A stretch of DNA of 64,000 nt from NCBI RefSeq assembly GCF_002849855.1, contig NZ_CP018617.1, forward strand, positions 248,001-312,000. The letters are read 5' to 3'. Shown here in pieces: positions 27,118 to 35,597 of the stretch (positions within the stretch are counted from its first letter, which is position 1; each line of letters opens with the position of its first letter). The position numbers were made by a program, and so were the translations under genes. A model generated the notes under the pieces. It saw only the letters and a list, made by a program, of their open reading frames with translations. It had not been told where the DNA came from and searched no databases. Source of the stretch: Vibrio azureus (GTDB lineage: Bacteria > Pseudomonadota > Gammaproteobacteria > Enterobacterales > Vibrionaceae).

Positions 27118-27257
27118 CACCGAAAGTACGAGCGCCCGACGGAAAACGCACTCCTCCTCCCCACCTGTGACGTTTTTGATCTCGTTTTTTCGTAATTTTT
27201 ATTCAGGGCAATTAGGCTATCTACGGAAGGCACCAAGCTACCGCGAGCCCTTGAAAT
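27118..27257 (+). repeat. 140-bp direct repeat, copy 1
   Basis: From CACCGAAAGTACGAGCGCCC to CCGCGAGCCCTT it matches 27847-27988 with scattered substitutions. The two copies flank the 129-aa gene. It contains a long pyrimidine tract and no frame I trust. Confidence 0.9.
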
Positions 27258-27347
27258 GTGGCAAGGTACCACCAAAATTGGTGTCAAAGTTAAAGGATAC
27301 CTATATCCTAAACAAACGGTTTACCCTTTAGAATAAGAGAATTAACT

Positions 27348-27737
27348 ATGAAAATGTATTTTGTTTGGAGACTTGAATTTGGTACAAGAATAACTCCTTA
27401 TAGTTATTGTGATACTCCAGCATTTAAAGACTGCGACCCTTTAGGGGGAGTTTTATTTGACGATGGTGGGTTGGGCTTTGAGGAAGTGCTCGAAAGAACT
27501 AAAAATGGAATTGAAGATACTAAGAAAGTTATTGAAGGCCAAATTGAAAAAGGAGAGATACATACTGAAACATTCTATGCAGAGATTGGTAGAGAGCGTA
27601 CGGAAATCTCTTTCAATTTTGATGAATCATATAATCAATTTATCTCGACAACGATCTTTTTAAAAATTCTTACCGAATGGTATGAGTTTATCAAACTTCC
27701 TCCTCAAAAAGAGGTTACTAAAGAAGTCGAATTTTAA
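27348..27737 (+). CDS. Hypothetical acidic protein, immunity-like, between direct repeats
   Basis: 129 aa (start MKMYFVWRLEFGTRITPYSY, then DPLGGVLFDDGGLGFEEVLERT). Acidic and soluble, of the size and composition of bacterial immunity proteins, but no family is recognised. Low GC compared with the structural genes. It is enclosed by two copies of a 140-bp repeat, suggesting insertion or duplication as a unit. The gap before it (27016-27347) holds repeat copy 1 only. Confidence 0.65.
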   Translation: MKMYFVWRLEFGTRITPYSYCDTPAFKDCDPLGGVLFDDGGLGFEEVLERTKNGIEDTKKVIEGQIEKGEIHTETFYAEIGRERTEISFNFDESYNQFISTTIFLKILTEWYEFIKLPPQKEVTKEVEF

Positions 27738-27846
27738 AGGTTCACTGCAAGAGTGAAAGAGATCTCTGAGGCGCTCATTTGGGCGCCTTAATTTATGCAT
27801 AAAAGTTTTAATTAAAGTTTGGTGCATCATCAATCCTGAACTGGGT

Positions 27847-27988
27847 CACCGAAAGTACGAGCGCCCGACGGAAAATACACTCCTCCTCCCCACCTGCGAC
27901 GTTTTTGATCTCGTTTTTTCGCAACTTTTATTCAGTGCAATTAGGTTATCTAGGAAAGTCGCCAGCCTGCCGCGAGCCCTTTAGAAAT
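27847..27988 (+). repeat. 140-bp direct repeat, copy 2
   Basis: Diverged copy of 27118-27257, 729 bp downstream in the same orientation. It begins the non-coding stretch that leads to the portal gene. Confidence 0.9.
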
Positions 27989-28275
27989 CATGGGGGATAG
28001 GGAATAGTTGAGGCGCTAAGAATGGCTTACAGAGGTCGAGAGAAAATTGCGAAGAGTGCAAAAAATTGCAAGAAATTGAAATTTTAACGATCAGGGTTGA
28101 TCTGATTGGTTTGGCTAAGTTGTTGAAATTAAATGGGCTGTGTATTTTAGGTCACTTTTTTGATGATCATTTGTGTTTTTTTGATGATCTCTTAGGCGAG
28201 GTGTCAGCCCTTAGTTTGTAAGGGCTGAGGGCAATAATACAGTGCAAAACAAAATTGCAAAAAACTTCGCTGCAG
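27989..28275. other. Non-coding region before portal gene, candidate packaging (cos) region
   Basis: In P2-like genomes cos lies between the early-side accessory genes and the portal gene, which is this stretch. It shows a repeated TTTTTTGATGATC (about 28159 and 28178), several ATTGCAA-like elements and a perfect 9-bp hairpin (CAGCCCTTA / TAAGGGCTG, 28205-28227). I cannot identify the cut site. Confidence 0.4.
28205..28227. other. 9-bp stem hairpin after portal gene
   Basis: CAGCCCTTA pairs with TAAGGGCTG over a 5-nt loop, about 50 bp past the end of the leftward portal gene. There is no T-run on the minus strand, so it may be a cos-linked structure as easily as a terminator. Confidence 0.5.
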
Positions 28276-29295
28276 TTACTTGGCGGCATTCTCAAGATTA
28301 AAGACCAAATGCAGACTTTTGGGCACTTCTGGGTCGCTGTTTACGGCGTCCATGAACATCTCACACGCTGGGATAACTTCATTTTTGCAGTAGACATAAT
28401 CAAATTTGATTGGGTCGCCTCGCGTGCCGCCATTGGGAATGATGGCGGCCAGCTCGACGGGGAAGCGATGACCTGTGATCACCTCCTGCGCGGTCACGTT
28501 CTTAATCTTTTCGTATTCATCCTTGGTGGCAATGTCACCAACGGGGATAAGTTGGATCCCTTTTTCATTACCGTTAGGAATATTGACGAACATAGAACGA
28601 AAGTTACCCACGCCGCGGCTTGAGGCCATCTTTTCTTTGAGATCTTCCTCATCTTCTTTGCTTAGGTTTGGGTCGGTGGCGTAGAAGATAAAGCCCATGT
28701 GCAAGCCGTTCTTGTAGTAGCGGCGACGAAAGGTGGTCGAGTCTTGGCTTAACAAGGCCGACTGAACACAACCAAGGTAATCTGGCCCGCCATAGACTTG
28801 CTGAACAGGGTCATACTGTTTGATGAAAATGATGTCTTCTTTCTTGTAACTCTTCTGTTTGTTGTCGCGTTCTAAAAACGCAAAATCGCCATTTTTGCGT
28901 TTGCGTAAATAGATGGAAGGGATGGGCCAAAGGCCGACAACTTGGCCAAAGTAATTGCGCAGTTTTAAAATGGCGGTATCACCGAACTCTAAAAAGTCGT
29001 GGACGGCGGATTGCATCTGCTGCTTTTGCATACCGCCTTGAAGGTAACGACCTGCGATCATGTTGCGACGAGCCATTAAAATCGAGCCATGATAGGCGTT
29101 GGCTCTGGTCAGTTTATTTAGGCCGGCTCTATCGAGTGGCGGCTCCCAATAATTCCCATCGTCGTTGTAGTACAGTTCGCTGTATTCGTAGTTGGTGAAA
29201 TCACGATTCATGATTTCGGGTTCACCAAAGCTAAAGATTAAGCTTTCATCCTTGGTGGTCGATTGAGTGATGGTTTCCGTTGTCTTTTGCGTCAT
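28276..29295 (-). CDS. Q: Portal vertex protein (P2 gpQ family)
   Basis: 339 aa from ATG 29295 (a longer frame to 29388 runs into the terminase gene). PBSX/P2-type portal: GNYWEPPLDRAGLNKL, the NMIAGRYLQGG segment, GLWPIPSIYLRKRKNG and YGGPDYLGCVQSALLSQDSTTFRRRYYKNGLHMGFI are characteristic. It forms the dodecameric DNA channel at one capsid vertex. It is cotranscribed leftwards after the terminase subunit with a 4-bp gap. Confidence 0.93.
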   Translation of the reverse strand: MTQKTTETITQSTTKDESLIFSFGEPEIMNRDFTNYEYSELYYNDDGNYWEPPLDRAGLNKLTRANAYHGSILMARRNMIAGRYLQGGMQKQQMQSAVHDFLEFGDTAILKLRNYFGQVVGLWPIPSIYLRKRKNGDFAFLERDNKQKSYKKEDIIFIKQYDPVQQVYGGPDYLGCVQSALLSQDSTTFRRRYYKNGLHMGFIFYATDPNLSKEDEEDLKEKMASSRGVGNFRSMFVNIPNGNEKGIQLIPVGDIATKDEYEKIKNVTAQEVITGHRFPVELAAIIPNGGTRGDPIKFDYVYCKNEVIPACEMFMDAVNSDPEVPKSLHLVFNLENAAK

Positions 29296-29299
29296 AGGT

Positions 29300-31078
29300 T
29301 TACATCTGCCAAGTTGATTTACGTTTTTCAGTGTGATCGAGAGGCTCGTTGATACAGGCGTGTGAAATGGCCCAAAAGGCATCAGCATGGCCTGTTAATT
29401 CGCTGCGCTCGGCTTTAAACGTCATGTTGTTGCCGCTGTTGGTGGGCGCCCGTTTGATCGCCATGAAGGCCATTGCGATGTCTTTATGCTCTGCATCGAA
29501 TTGAATTCGATTGGCCTCAACGACATCAATCATTTTCATGACCAAACGGTTTTTACTTTCGTTACTGTATTGAATGGCCACGGTTTCTCTGGGGTGCTTT
29601 TTGCTGATTAAGTCATAGACGCCCGCGCCAATGCCCGTGGTATCTATCCCTAAGTAGCTGACGTTGTAACGCTCAAAGACTTTGGACACTTGTTGGGCCT
29701 GGTATTGAAAGTTCAAGCCTTTCCAGTAGTGCTTTTCCAGAACTCGGAACTTTTCAACCGCGACAATTGGTGGGGCAATCACCACCAAACAGGCGTTATC
29801 TCGGGTGCGACTTGGGTCGTACCCTAACCACACTTCGCGTCGGCCAAACGGGGATTCATCATTGGGTTTGAAGTCTTGCCAACGGCTAATGTCCACCATG
29901 GCTTTTTCGAGCGCCGAAAACTTAAAGACTGAGCTGGCGCCATCAACGAAAATGCACATGAACAGATTATCGAAATCATCCTTGCTGTATTCGTCGCGCA
30001 GTTCATCAATATCAAAAAGCTCACAGCCTCCTGCGGCCGCATCCTCAATCGTGACCACATAGCGCCATTGTTTGTCGGGACAAAGGCGACCACCATCGCG
30101 ATAGTCATCAAAGGTCGGAAACTCAATATTGGCGCGGGTTTCTCGGCCTCGACGCCATTGTTCGCCTGTCCAAAATGGATACGCCTGGTGCGTCTTCGCT
30201 GAAGGGGTCGAAAAATACGTTTTGCGCCAGTTCTTATGAGTTGCCATGGCGGAAGCCAGTTTATTGAGCTCATCGAATTTCGGTATCCAGAAATACTCAT
30301 CTACATACACATGGCCATGGTAACTTTGCGCGGTTTTCGAGTTGGTCGATAAAAATCGAAGCTCGGCCCCGTTGGATAGAATGATTGGGTTACCCGTTAA
30401 CTCAACGCCTAAAAATTCTTCAGCAATGGCGATGATGTAACTTCGAAAGACCTCCGCCTGTGCGCGGGAGGCCGATAAGAATATTTGGTTGTCGCCCGTT
30501 AAGATCGCATTTTCTAAGGCTTCACCACTGAAATAATAGGTCGCGCCAATCTGGCGAGACTTGAGGATATTCCTGATCCGTTGATGCAGGTTCTTACGCA
30601 TCGTGTGTTGGTATTCAAACAGCGAGGAATGCCAGTTGGTGAAATGGTCCTCGGAGAGGTGAGCAATATTGTTTTTCTTACTTTTCTTCTTTGGTTGGCT
30701 TTTTTGAGGTGGCTGGGAACGCGCGCTTTTGCTTTTCGGTGGCTTCACCGTTTCTTTGTCTGCAGAGGGCGCATTCTCGCTGACAGGTTGAGATTGAGCG
30801 TTGAATTTTTTCAGTTGTACATGGTGCTTGATGAGCCTATCAAGCATATCGAGCTGGCTTTTTGTCGGGTTTTCCAACTCAAGTAAGGTTTCAATTCTGC
30901 GCGCAATCGACTCATCAATGGTTTGCTCGCGCAGCATGTCACGCCATCCGTATTTGTCAGCCCAGTGATAAAGAATTCGGGTGCTGTTCAAACCTAATTC
31001 GGAAGCGATTTCTTTGGGGGTCCAAGCCTTTAAATAAAGGGCTCGGGCCGCGTGTCGTGTTTCGGGAGTATATGCCAT
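29300..31078 (-). CDS. P: Terminase ATPase subunit (P2 gpP family)
   Basis: 592 aa. An N-terminal helix-turn-helix ([29 protein letters not shown]) is followed by a Pro/Lys/Ser-rich linker (residues about 95-135), the ATPase with an arginine-type Walker A (LKSRQIGAT) and the Walker-B-like VYVDEYFW, and an RNase-H-like nuclease domain ([15 protein letters not shown] and [16 protein letters not shown]). It drives DNA packaging and cuts cos with gpM. The linker is longer and more basic than I would expect in P2. It diverges from the scaffold gene. Confidence 0.94.
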   Translation of the reverse strand: MAYTPETRHAARALYLKAWTPKEIASELGLNSTRILYHWADKYGWRDMLREQTIDESIARRIETLLELENPTKSQLDMLDRLIKHHVQLKKFNAQSQPVSENAPSADKETVKPPKSKSARSQPPQKSQPKKKSKKNNIAHLSEDHFTNWHSSLFEYQHTMRKNLHQRIRNILKSRQIGATYYFSGEALENAILTGDNQIFLSASRAQAEVFRSYIIAIAEEFLGVELTGNPIILSNGAELRFLSTNSKTAQSYHGHVYVDEYFWIPKFDELNKLASAMATHKNWRKTYFSTPSAKTHQAYPFWTGEQWRRGRETRANIEFPTFDDYRDGGRLCPDKQWRYVVTIEDAAAGGCELFDIDELRDEYSKDDFDNLFMCIFVDGASSVFKFSALEKAMVDISRWQDFKPNDESPFGRREVWLGYDPSRTRDNACLVVIAPPIVAVEKFRVLEKHYWKGLNFQYQAQQVSKVFERYNVSYLGIDTTGIGAGVYDLISKKHPRETVAIQYSNESKNRLVMKMIDVVEANRIQFDAEHKDIAMAFMAIKRAPTNSGNNMTFKAERSELTGHADAFWAISHACINEPLDHTEKRKSTWQM

Positions 31079-31133
31079 GAGCCCATGATAAGCCCAGTTA
31101 ACCCCCTAAATTGCATAGCAAAATTCGGATGGG

Positions 31134-31156
31134 TTCGGATATCGGCCATATCCGAA
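31134..31156. promoter_or_regulatory. Palindrome in divergent late promoter region, candidate Ogr site
   Basis: TTCGGATAT - CGGCC - ATATCCGAA is a perfect 9-bp inverted repeat, surrounded by further ATTCGGA elements on both sides. It lies between the leftward terminase and the rightward scaffold starts, where P2 has its PP and PO late promoters. Confidence 0.6.
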
Positions 31157-31252
31157 TTATTCGGAATTGAAGTGGCTGAAACGCGTGATTCAAAGGCGTA
31201 TTGTGAACACCAGAAACACAAACTGACCAATGAAAATTAGGTAAACACTCAA

Positions 31253-32128
31253 ATGGCAAAAATCAGTGATTGGAAGATTGTAGCAACAGAAGGGCCCACG
31301 GTAGATGGTCGCAAGATCACCCGCGAATGGCTGACGCAGATTGCAGAAAATTACGCCCTGAGTGAATTCACCGCGTTGATTTGGCCAGAGCATAGGCGCT
31401 TTGGCGGTTACGGCAGTAACTGGGGCAAAGTACTGGAAGTCAAAGCCGAAGAAGTGGACGGCAAAATGCGCTTGTTTGCCAAGCTTGAACCAAACCAATA
31501 CTTACTTGAAGCCAATAAGCTTGGGCAAAAGCTGTTTACCTCCATAGAGCCGAATCCAGATTATAAAGGGCAAGGAAAGTGCTACCTAATGGGGCTAGCC
31601 GTGACCGATTCCCCGGCGTCCTCTGGGGTGTCATTACTTCAGTTTTCACGACAAGAAGGCCACACCACACAGCTCAGTTGCAGCCAACTGGAAGCCATTA
31701 ACTTAGATGAATGTTATTCCAAAACCGAGCGCTTTTTTGCCCTATGTAATGCCTTTTTTAATTCTGGTGATGAACAACCAGAGCGAGCACCTGATCCTGA
31801 ACCAGAGGAAGAAGAAGTGACAGAAGAACAACTCAAAGCGGCACTGCAAGAGCAGTTTAGCATCATGAAAGGTGAGCTAAAGGATGAGCTGAAACAAGAG
31901 TTCAACCAGCAAGCGCCAACATCGAGCGAGCCGCAAGGCCAACCCGAAGATGACGTTCAAACCCTCTCTTTAGAGCAGTTTTCCAGTGAATTGGAGAAGC
32001 AGCTAGCGCCTGTGACCGAGCAAGTGAAAAACCTTGAAACCCAGTTTGCCGAGTTAAAGCAAGAAAAACCCGACCAAAAGCCAAGTGAAGAAGGCAATGG
32101 CGGCGAATCAATCGTGGAGGTGGTGTAA
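31253..32128 (+). CDS. O: Capsid scaffolding protein / protease (P2 gpO family)
   Basis: 291 aa. The N-terminal protease part has SDWKIVATEGPTVDGRKITREWL and IWPEHRR, then VTDSPASSGVSLLQFS, which carries the serine region. The C-terminal 110 residues are Glu/Gln-rich coiled coil (scaffold). It shapes the procapsid and is autocleaved. It begins the rightward head operon with stop and next start adjoining. Confidence 0.92.
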   Translation: MAKISDWKIVATEGPTVDGRKITREWLTQIAENYALSEFTALIWPEHRRFGGYGSNWGKVLEVKAEEVDGKMRLFAKLEPNQYLLEANKLGQKLFTSIEPNPDYKGQGKCYLMGLAVTDSPASSGVSLLQFSRQEGHTTQLSCSQLEAINLDECYSKTERFFALCNAFFNSGDEQPERAPDPEPEEEEVTEEQLKAALQEQFSIMKGELKDELKQEFNQQAPTSSEPQGQPEDDVQTLSLEQFSSELEKQLAPVTEQVKNLETQFAELKQEKPDQKPSEEGNGGESIVEVV

Positions 32129-33139
32129 ATGCTTAATGCAATATCGACTCAGTATTTAGAAGAGTATTGCCAAGCGGTGGCCCAAGCGGGCGGGGTGGCC
32201 GATGCCTCCAAACAATTTAATATCACCCCAGTGATGGAAACCAAGCTTCGCCAAGCCATTATTGAATCGGATGCGTTTCTAAACCGCATCTCGAATATTT
32301 TGGTTGACCAAATTAAAGGCCAAGTGATTGATGTGGGCGACGGTGGATTGCTGACAGGCCGCGTGAAAGATGGCCGTTTTATGGCCTCCCTCGACCAAAG
32401 CGGTAACACCTACGAGTTAGTTGAAACGGACTCCGGTGCCCATATCAACTGGATCACCATGACCATTTGGGCCAACTCGGGCGGGAAAGGTCAGTGGATG
32501 AAGCTGATGAACAACGCCATTACCCGTAATTTTGCCTTGGACAAACTGCGCATTGGTTTTCATGGCACGTCGATTGCGGGTGAAAACACGGACCCAGAAG
32601 CGAACCCAATGGGTGAGGACGTCAACAAAGGTTGGCTGCAACTGGCCAAAGAGAAAGCGTCAGCCCAAGTGTTATCCGAGGCCAAACTCGATTCAAAAGG
32701 CGAGACGGAAGGCGCTTATCGCAACCTCGATTCCTTGGTCAATGATCTCATCAACACCACTATCCATGAAGTGCATCAAGGCGATCCAGATTTGGTGGTG
32801 CTGCTTGGTCGTAATTTGGTGGCCGCAGAGCAGCATCGTTTGCTGGAATCGGCGGAAGTCCCGACCGAACACAAAGCCGCGCAAAGTTTAGCGAAGACCG
32901 TGGCAGGCAAAACGGTGTACACGCCGCCTTTTTTCCCACCGGATATGGTCTGGGTGACGAACTTAGCCAACCTGCAAATCCTGACTCAGAAAGGGACCCA
33001 ATGGCGCAAGTCTCGCAATGAAGAAGACCGCAAGCGCTTTGAAACCTCTTATCTGCGTATGGAAGGTTACGCGGTCGGGAATTACCACAAGTTCGCAGCG
33101 ATTGAAAAAGTCACGGTCGTTGAAGCGGAACAAGGTTAG
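32129..33139 (+). CDS. N: Major capsid protein (P2 gpN family)
   Basis: 336 aa, an HK97-fold capsid protein. MLNAISTQYLEEYCQAVAQAGGVADASKQFNITP is the typical P2-family start, followed by SDAFLNRISNILVDQIKGQVI and NRFALDKLRIGFHGTSIA-like text. Starts directly after the gpO stop. Confidence 0.95.
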   Translation: MLNAISTQYLEEYCQAVAQAGGVADASKQFNITPVMETKLRQAIIESDAFLNRISNILVDQIKGQVIDVGDGGLLTGRVKDGRFMASLDQSGNTYELVETDSGAHINWITMTIWANSGGKGQWMKLMNNAITRNFALDKLRIGFHGTSIAGENTDPEANPMGEDVNKGWLQLAKEKASAQVLSEAKLDSKGETEGAYRNLDSLVNDLINTTIHEVHQGDPDLVVLLGRNLVAAEQHRLLESAEVPTEHKAAQSLAKTVAGKTVYTPPFFPPDMVWVTNLANLQILTQKGTQWRKSRNEEDRKRFETSYLRMEGYAVGNYHKFAAIEKVTVVEAEQG

Positions 33140-33148
33140 GGGAAATTC

Positions 33149-33865
33149 ATGGTCAGTCCATTAGCCAAGCTACGCCAACAAGCTTTAGCCAAACAACACA
33201 AGCAAGCCACACCCGAAAAAGGCAAGGTGGCGAATCCCAACAGTTTGCACCTGTTATTGGCAGAGCTTGAAAGCGATCTCAAAGTGCTCAGTGGTTTTAA
33301 TCGAACCGATGAAAAAATCAATCATAAACGTGATGTGTTGGTACCGAAATATCGTCAAGCGGTCGAAGAGTACCTAGCAGGGGAGGAGCAATTTGATAAC
33401 CCCTTGTTCACTCAGATGGTCATTTGGTTATTCGATATCGAAGAGTTAGACACAGCCATCCAATGGTGTGATATCGCGATTGCCCGTGGCTTAGACACGC
33501 CAGAGCGATTTAAACGTGACTTTGCCACCTTCTGCGCCGATGAAGTTTTATCTTGGTCAGAGCGTATGGCGGAGAAAGGCCAATCGATAGAGCCGTATTT
33601 CTCACAAGTGTTCGAGAAAGTGACCAACGATTGGACCATCAATGAAAAGCCAACGGCCAAGTGGCTCAAGTTCGCGGGTCTGCATTTACTTCGCAATGAG
33701 AAAGGCAAACCTCACGCGGCTTCGATTGGCGATATCGACACATTACAAACGTCTCGCGCACTCCTTCAAGAAGCGCATGAGCAATACGCCGCGATTGGTG
33801 TTGGGACCATGCTCGATAATATCGACCAGCGTATCCGCGCCTTAGAAAGTGGCGACAACCTTTGA
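33149..33865 (+). CDS. M: Terminase endonuclease subunit (P2 gpM family)
   Basis: 238 aa. LAELESDLKVLSGFNRTDEKINHKRDVLVPKYRQAVEEYL and LFTQMVIWLFDIEELDTAIQWCDIAIARGL are typical of the small terminase of P2-like phages, which recognises cos with gpP. It sits nine bases after gpN. A 114-bp gap follows before gpL (33866-33979) with no gene I can support. Confidence 0.92.
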   Translation: MVSPLAKLRQQALAKQHKQATPEKGKVANPNSLHLLLAELESDLKVLSGFNRTDEKINHKRDVLVPKYRQAVEEYLAGEEQFDNPLFTQMVIWLFDIEELDTAIQWCDIAIARGLDTPERFKRDFATFCADEVLSWSERMAEKGQSIEPYFSQVFEKVTNDWTINEKPTAKWLKFAGLHLLRNEKGKPHAASIGDIDTLQTSRALLQEAHEQYAAIGVGTMLDNIDQRIRALESGDNL

Positions 33866-33979
33866 TTTAAACCAGCTCCTACGCCACCGCGCCTCGACTG
33901 ACGAGGAAAAACCAATGCGTACCATTCGGTTTGTTCCGTCGAATCAGTGGCCAGAGGCGCACCTATTAAGGAAAGTACG

Positions 33980-34444
33980 ATGTTTGATGGCAAACCCAGC
34001 CCCGCTTATCAAGATACCGACATCACCAACGATGGCTTTTGGCCCGATTTGAATGTGGGGGATTTTGAGAAGCGCCGCGGCATTCCTGCCCAGCTCGACA
34101 GTGAGGCGGTGGCGATGGCCTTGGTGGCCGCGATGAGCCAAATCAACATCGAACTGAGCACCGTCAAAGCGCACTACCAAGCGCGAGGCGTTGAAAAGGC
34201 CAGCTTATTGGAAAGGCTGCCAATGGTACTGGGCAAAAATAGCGTGGTGGTGCTGTATGAAAAAGCCGTGTTTGCCAGAGCCAAGTCGGCCATGGTCGCG
34301 GAGTTTGCCAGCTTAACCACCAAGGATGTGGGGGACCGCTTAGCCGAGAATGAGCGTGACATTACCGACCGTTTACTAGCGGAGAGTCAGCAACATATCC
34401 GAGCGTTAGTGGGTGAGCGTCGATGTGGGGTGGCCTTGTTATGA
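33980..34444 (+). CDS. L: Head completion/stabilisation protein (P2 gpL family)
   Basis: 154 aa from ATG 33980, preceded by AAGGAAAG. The N-terminus FDGKPSPAYQDTDITNDGFWPDLNVGDFEKRRGIP is the GPL-family signature. It caps the filled capsid. Overlaps the next gene by ATGA. Confidence 0.9.
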   Translation: MFDGKPSPAYQDTDITNDGFWPDLNVGDFEKRRGIPAQLDSEAVAMALVAAMSQINIELSTVKAHYQARGVEKASLLERLPMVLGKNSVVVLYEKAVFARAKSAMVAEFASLTTKDVGDRLAENERDITDRLLAESQQHIRALVGERRCGVALL

Positions 34445-34965
34445 CCGAGCCGCTTATCCAAGAACAAGCGGGGTACCTGCTGCAAGGGCTAAACCAGCAC
34501 TTTAGCCGCACGATAGACCCACGTTTGCACCAGTATTGTGAATGTTGGATGGAAGACGTTGAACTCAAATTTGCCCCTAAAGACCAAGGGCTCGGGCGCG
34601 ACATTGGCTGGATAGAATACACCGCGGTATTCAGTTTTGAGAATTTCCCATTCAAGCAGTGTCAGCCATCTGTGCTGATGGCCAACACCTTGGCTTGGCT
34701 GGGTGACCATGATGAGTTTCGCGAGCAGCACAACTTGAGTGATCCCAGCTTTGATATTGAGCCTGCAAGTGACGACACGGTGATCATGACCATTGAGGTG
34801 GTGATGACCGAGCCCTTGATGTTGGTTGAAGACGAGCAAGGGCCGATTATCTGGGATGGCAAGCGATGGAAAAACGCCCCGTATGAGATTTGGTGTGCAG
34901 AGCACATTGATGTGTTAAGCGGTCATAACCCGCCCAGCTCGGTGACGGCAGATGATAAAGATTAA
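34441..34965 (+). CDS. R: Tail completion protein (P2 gpR family)
   Basis: 174 aa. FSFENFPFKQCQPSVLMANTLAWLGDHDEFREQHNL and DTVIMTIEVVMTEPLMLVEDEQGPI match the P2 phage tail completion R family. It helps join head and tail. Overlap-coupled to both neighbours. Confidence 0.85.
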   Translation: MTEPLIQEQAGYLLQGLNQHFSRTIDPRLHQYCECWMEDVELKFAPKDQGLGRDIGWIEYTAVFSFENFPFKQCQPSVLMANTLAWLGDHDEFREQHNLSDPSFDIEPASDDTVIMTIEVVMTEPLMLVEDEQGPIIWDGKRWKNAPYEIWCAEHIDVLSGHNPPSSVTADDKD

Positions 34966-35347
34966 GGTCGATAGCCACTCTCAGCGCACGGTAATAGATG
35001 CTATCCAGGCGATGACGCTGAGTAAAAGCCGCCGCAAACGCGTGCTCACGGCCGCGGCAAAAGCCTCGGTCAAAACGTCCCGACAGAACCAAAGGCAACA
35101 AAAAACGCCGTCTGGAAAACGTTGGCCATCCCGCGCTGACAAGAGCAAGAAAAAGATGCAAGTGCGTTTGGCCAAGTTTCTCACGGTCACGGCAAGCGAT
35201 GACAGCGCCGCCACCCTCAGTTGGCGAAAGTCACGCAGCGCACGTGTGGCAGCCAAGCACCACTATGGCCACCGAGAGAGGCACACCCGAGCGGCAGCAA
35301 TAAAGAGGTTAAGAAATGGCAACGCAAAAGCTCGCCAAAGCGCTTAA
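34952..35347 (+). CDS. Phage virion morphogenesis protein, N-terminal part (P2 gpS-like)
   Basis: 131 aa, very basic. ARVAAKHHYGHRERHTRAAAIKRL corresponds to the middle of gpS-family tail completion proteins, where the frame normally goes on to a conserved C-terminal region ending in an ARPF motif. Here that region lies in the next, overlapping frame (35316-35594). So this is either a genuine two-gene arrangement, a programmed shift or a frameshift mutation. Confidence 0.75.
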   Translation: MIKIKVDSHSQRTVIDAIQAMTLSKSRRKRVLTAAAKASVKTSRQNQRQQKTPSGKRWPSRADKSKKKMQVRLAKFLTVTASDDSAATLSWRKSRSARVAAKHHYGHRERHTRAAAIKRLRNGNAKARQSA

Positions 35348-35594
35348 AGCTGAGGGGTTTAAGGTGTTCGCTCGACGGCTCAACCCGAATGCGCCCGCCG
35401 GAAAGCTGCGTAAGCCCACGCTGAAGTGGATACGTGAGCATCTTAGTAACGAACAAGCAGGGCTGATTTTACGCCAATTACGCGGCAAACCGACATCATC
35501 ATGGGAAACCGTCTTGCCTGCTCGGCCGTTTGTCACGGTGGACCGAGAGCAAGCACGGGCCGCACTGAAAAAAGAGTTAACAAGGGGAAGATAA
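35316..35594 (+). CDS. C-terminal part of gpS-like virion morphogenesis protein
   Basis: 92 aa. KLRKPTLKWIREHLSNEQAGLILRQLRGKP and ETVLPARPFV resemble the C-terminal half of gpS-family proteins. It overlaps the preceding gene by 32 bp in the +1 frame and has an in-frame stop two codons before its own ATG, with no strong ribosome site. A +1 shift in the overlap (near GCAAAAGCT) would fuse both. Confidence 0.65.
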   Translation: MATQKLAKALKAEGFKVFARRLNPNAPAGKLRKPTLKWIREHLSNEQAGLILRQLRGKPTSSWETVLPARPFVTVDREQARAALKKELTRGR

Positions 35595-35597
35595 CCA

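Noticed and set aside
28194..28200. GGCGAGG as the P2 cos cleavage sequence
   Set aside because: Seven bases match the beginning of P2 cos but the rest does not, so the match may be chance.
31052..31240. Rightward ORF across the late promoter region
   Set aside because: It is antisense to the terminase start and spans the palindrome and promoters; no ribosome site or family resemblance.
33849..34052. Extra gene between gpM and gpL
   Set aside because: The frame overlaps both genes, has poor coding character and no known counterpart in P2-type head operons.
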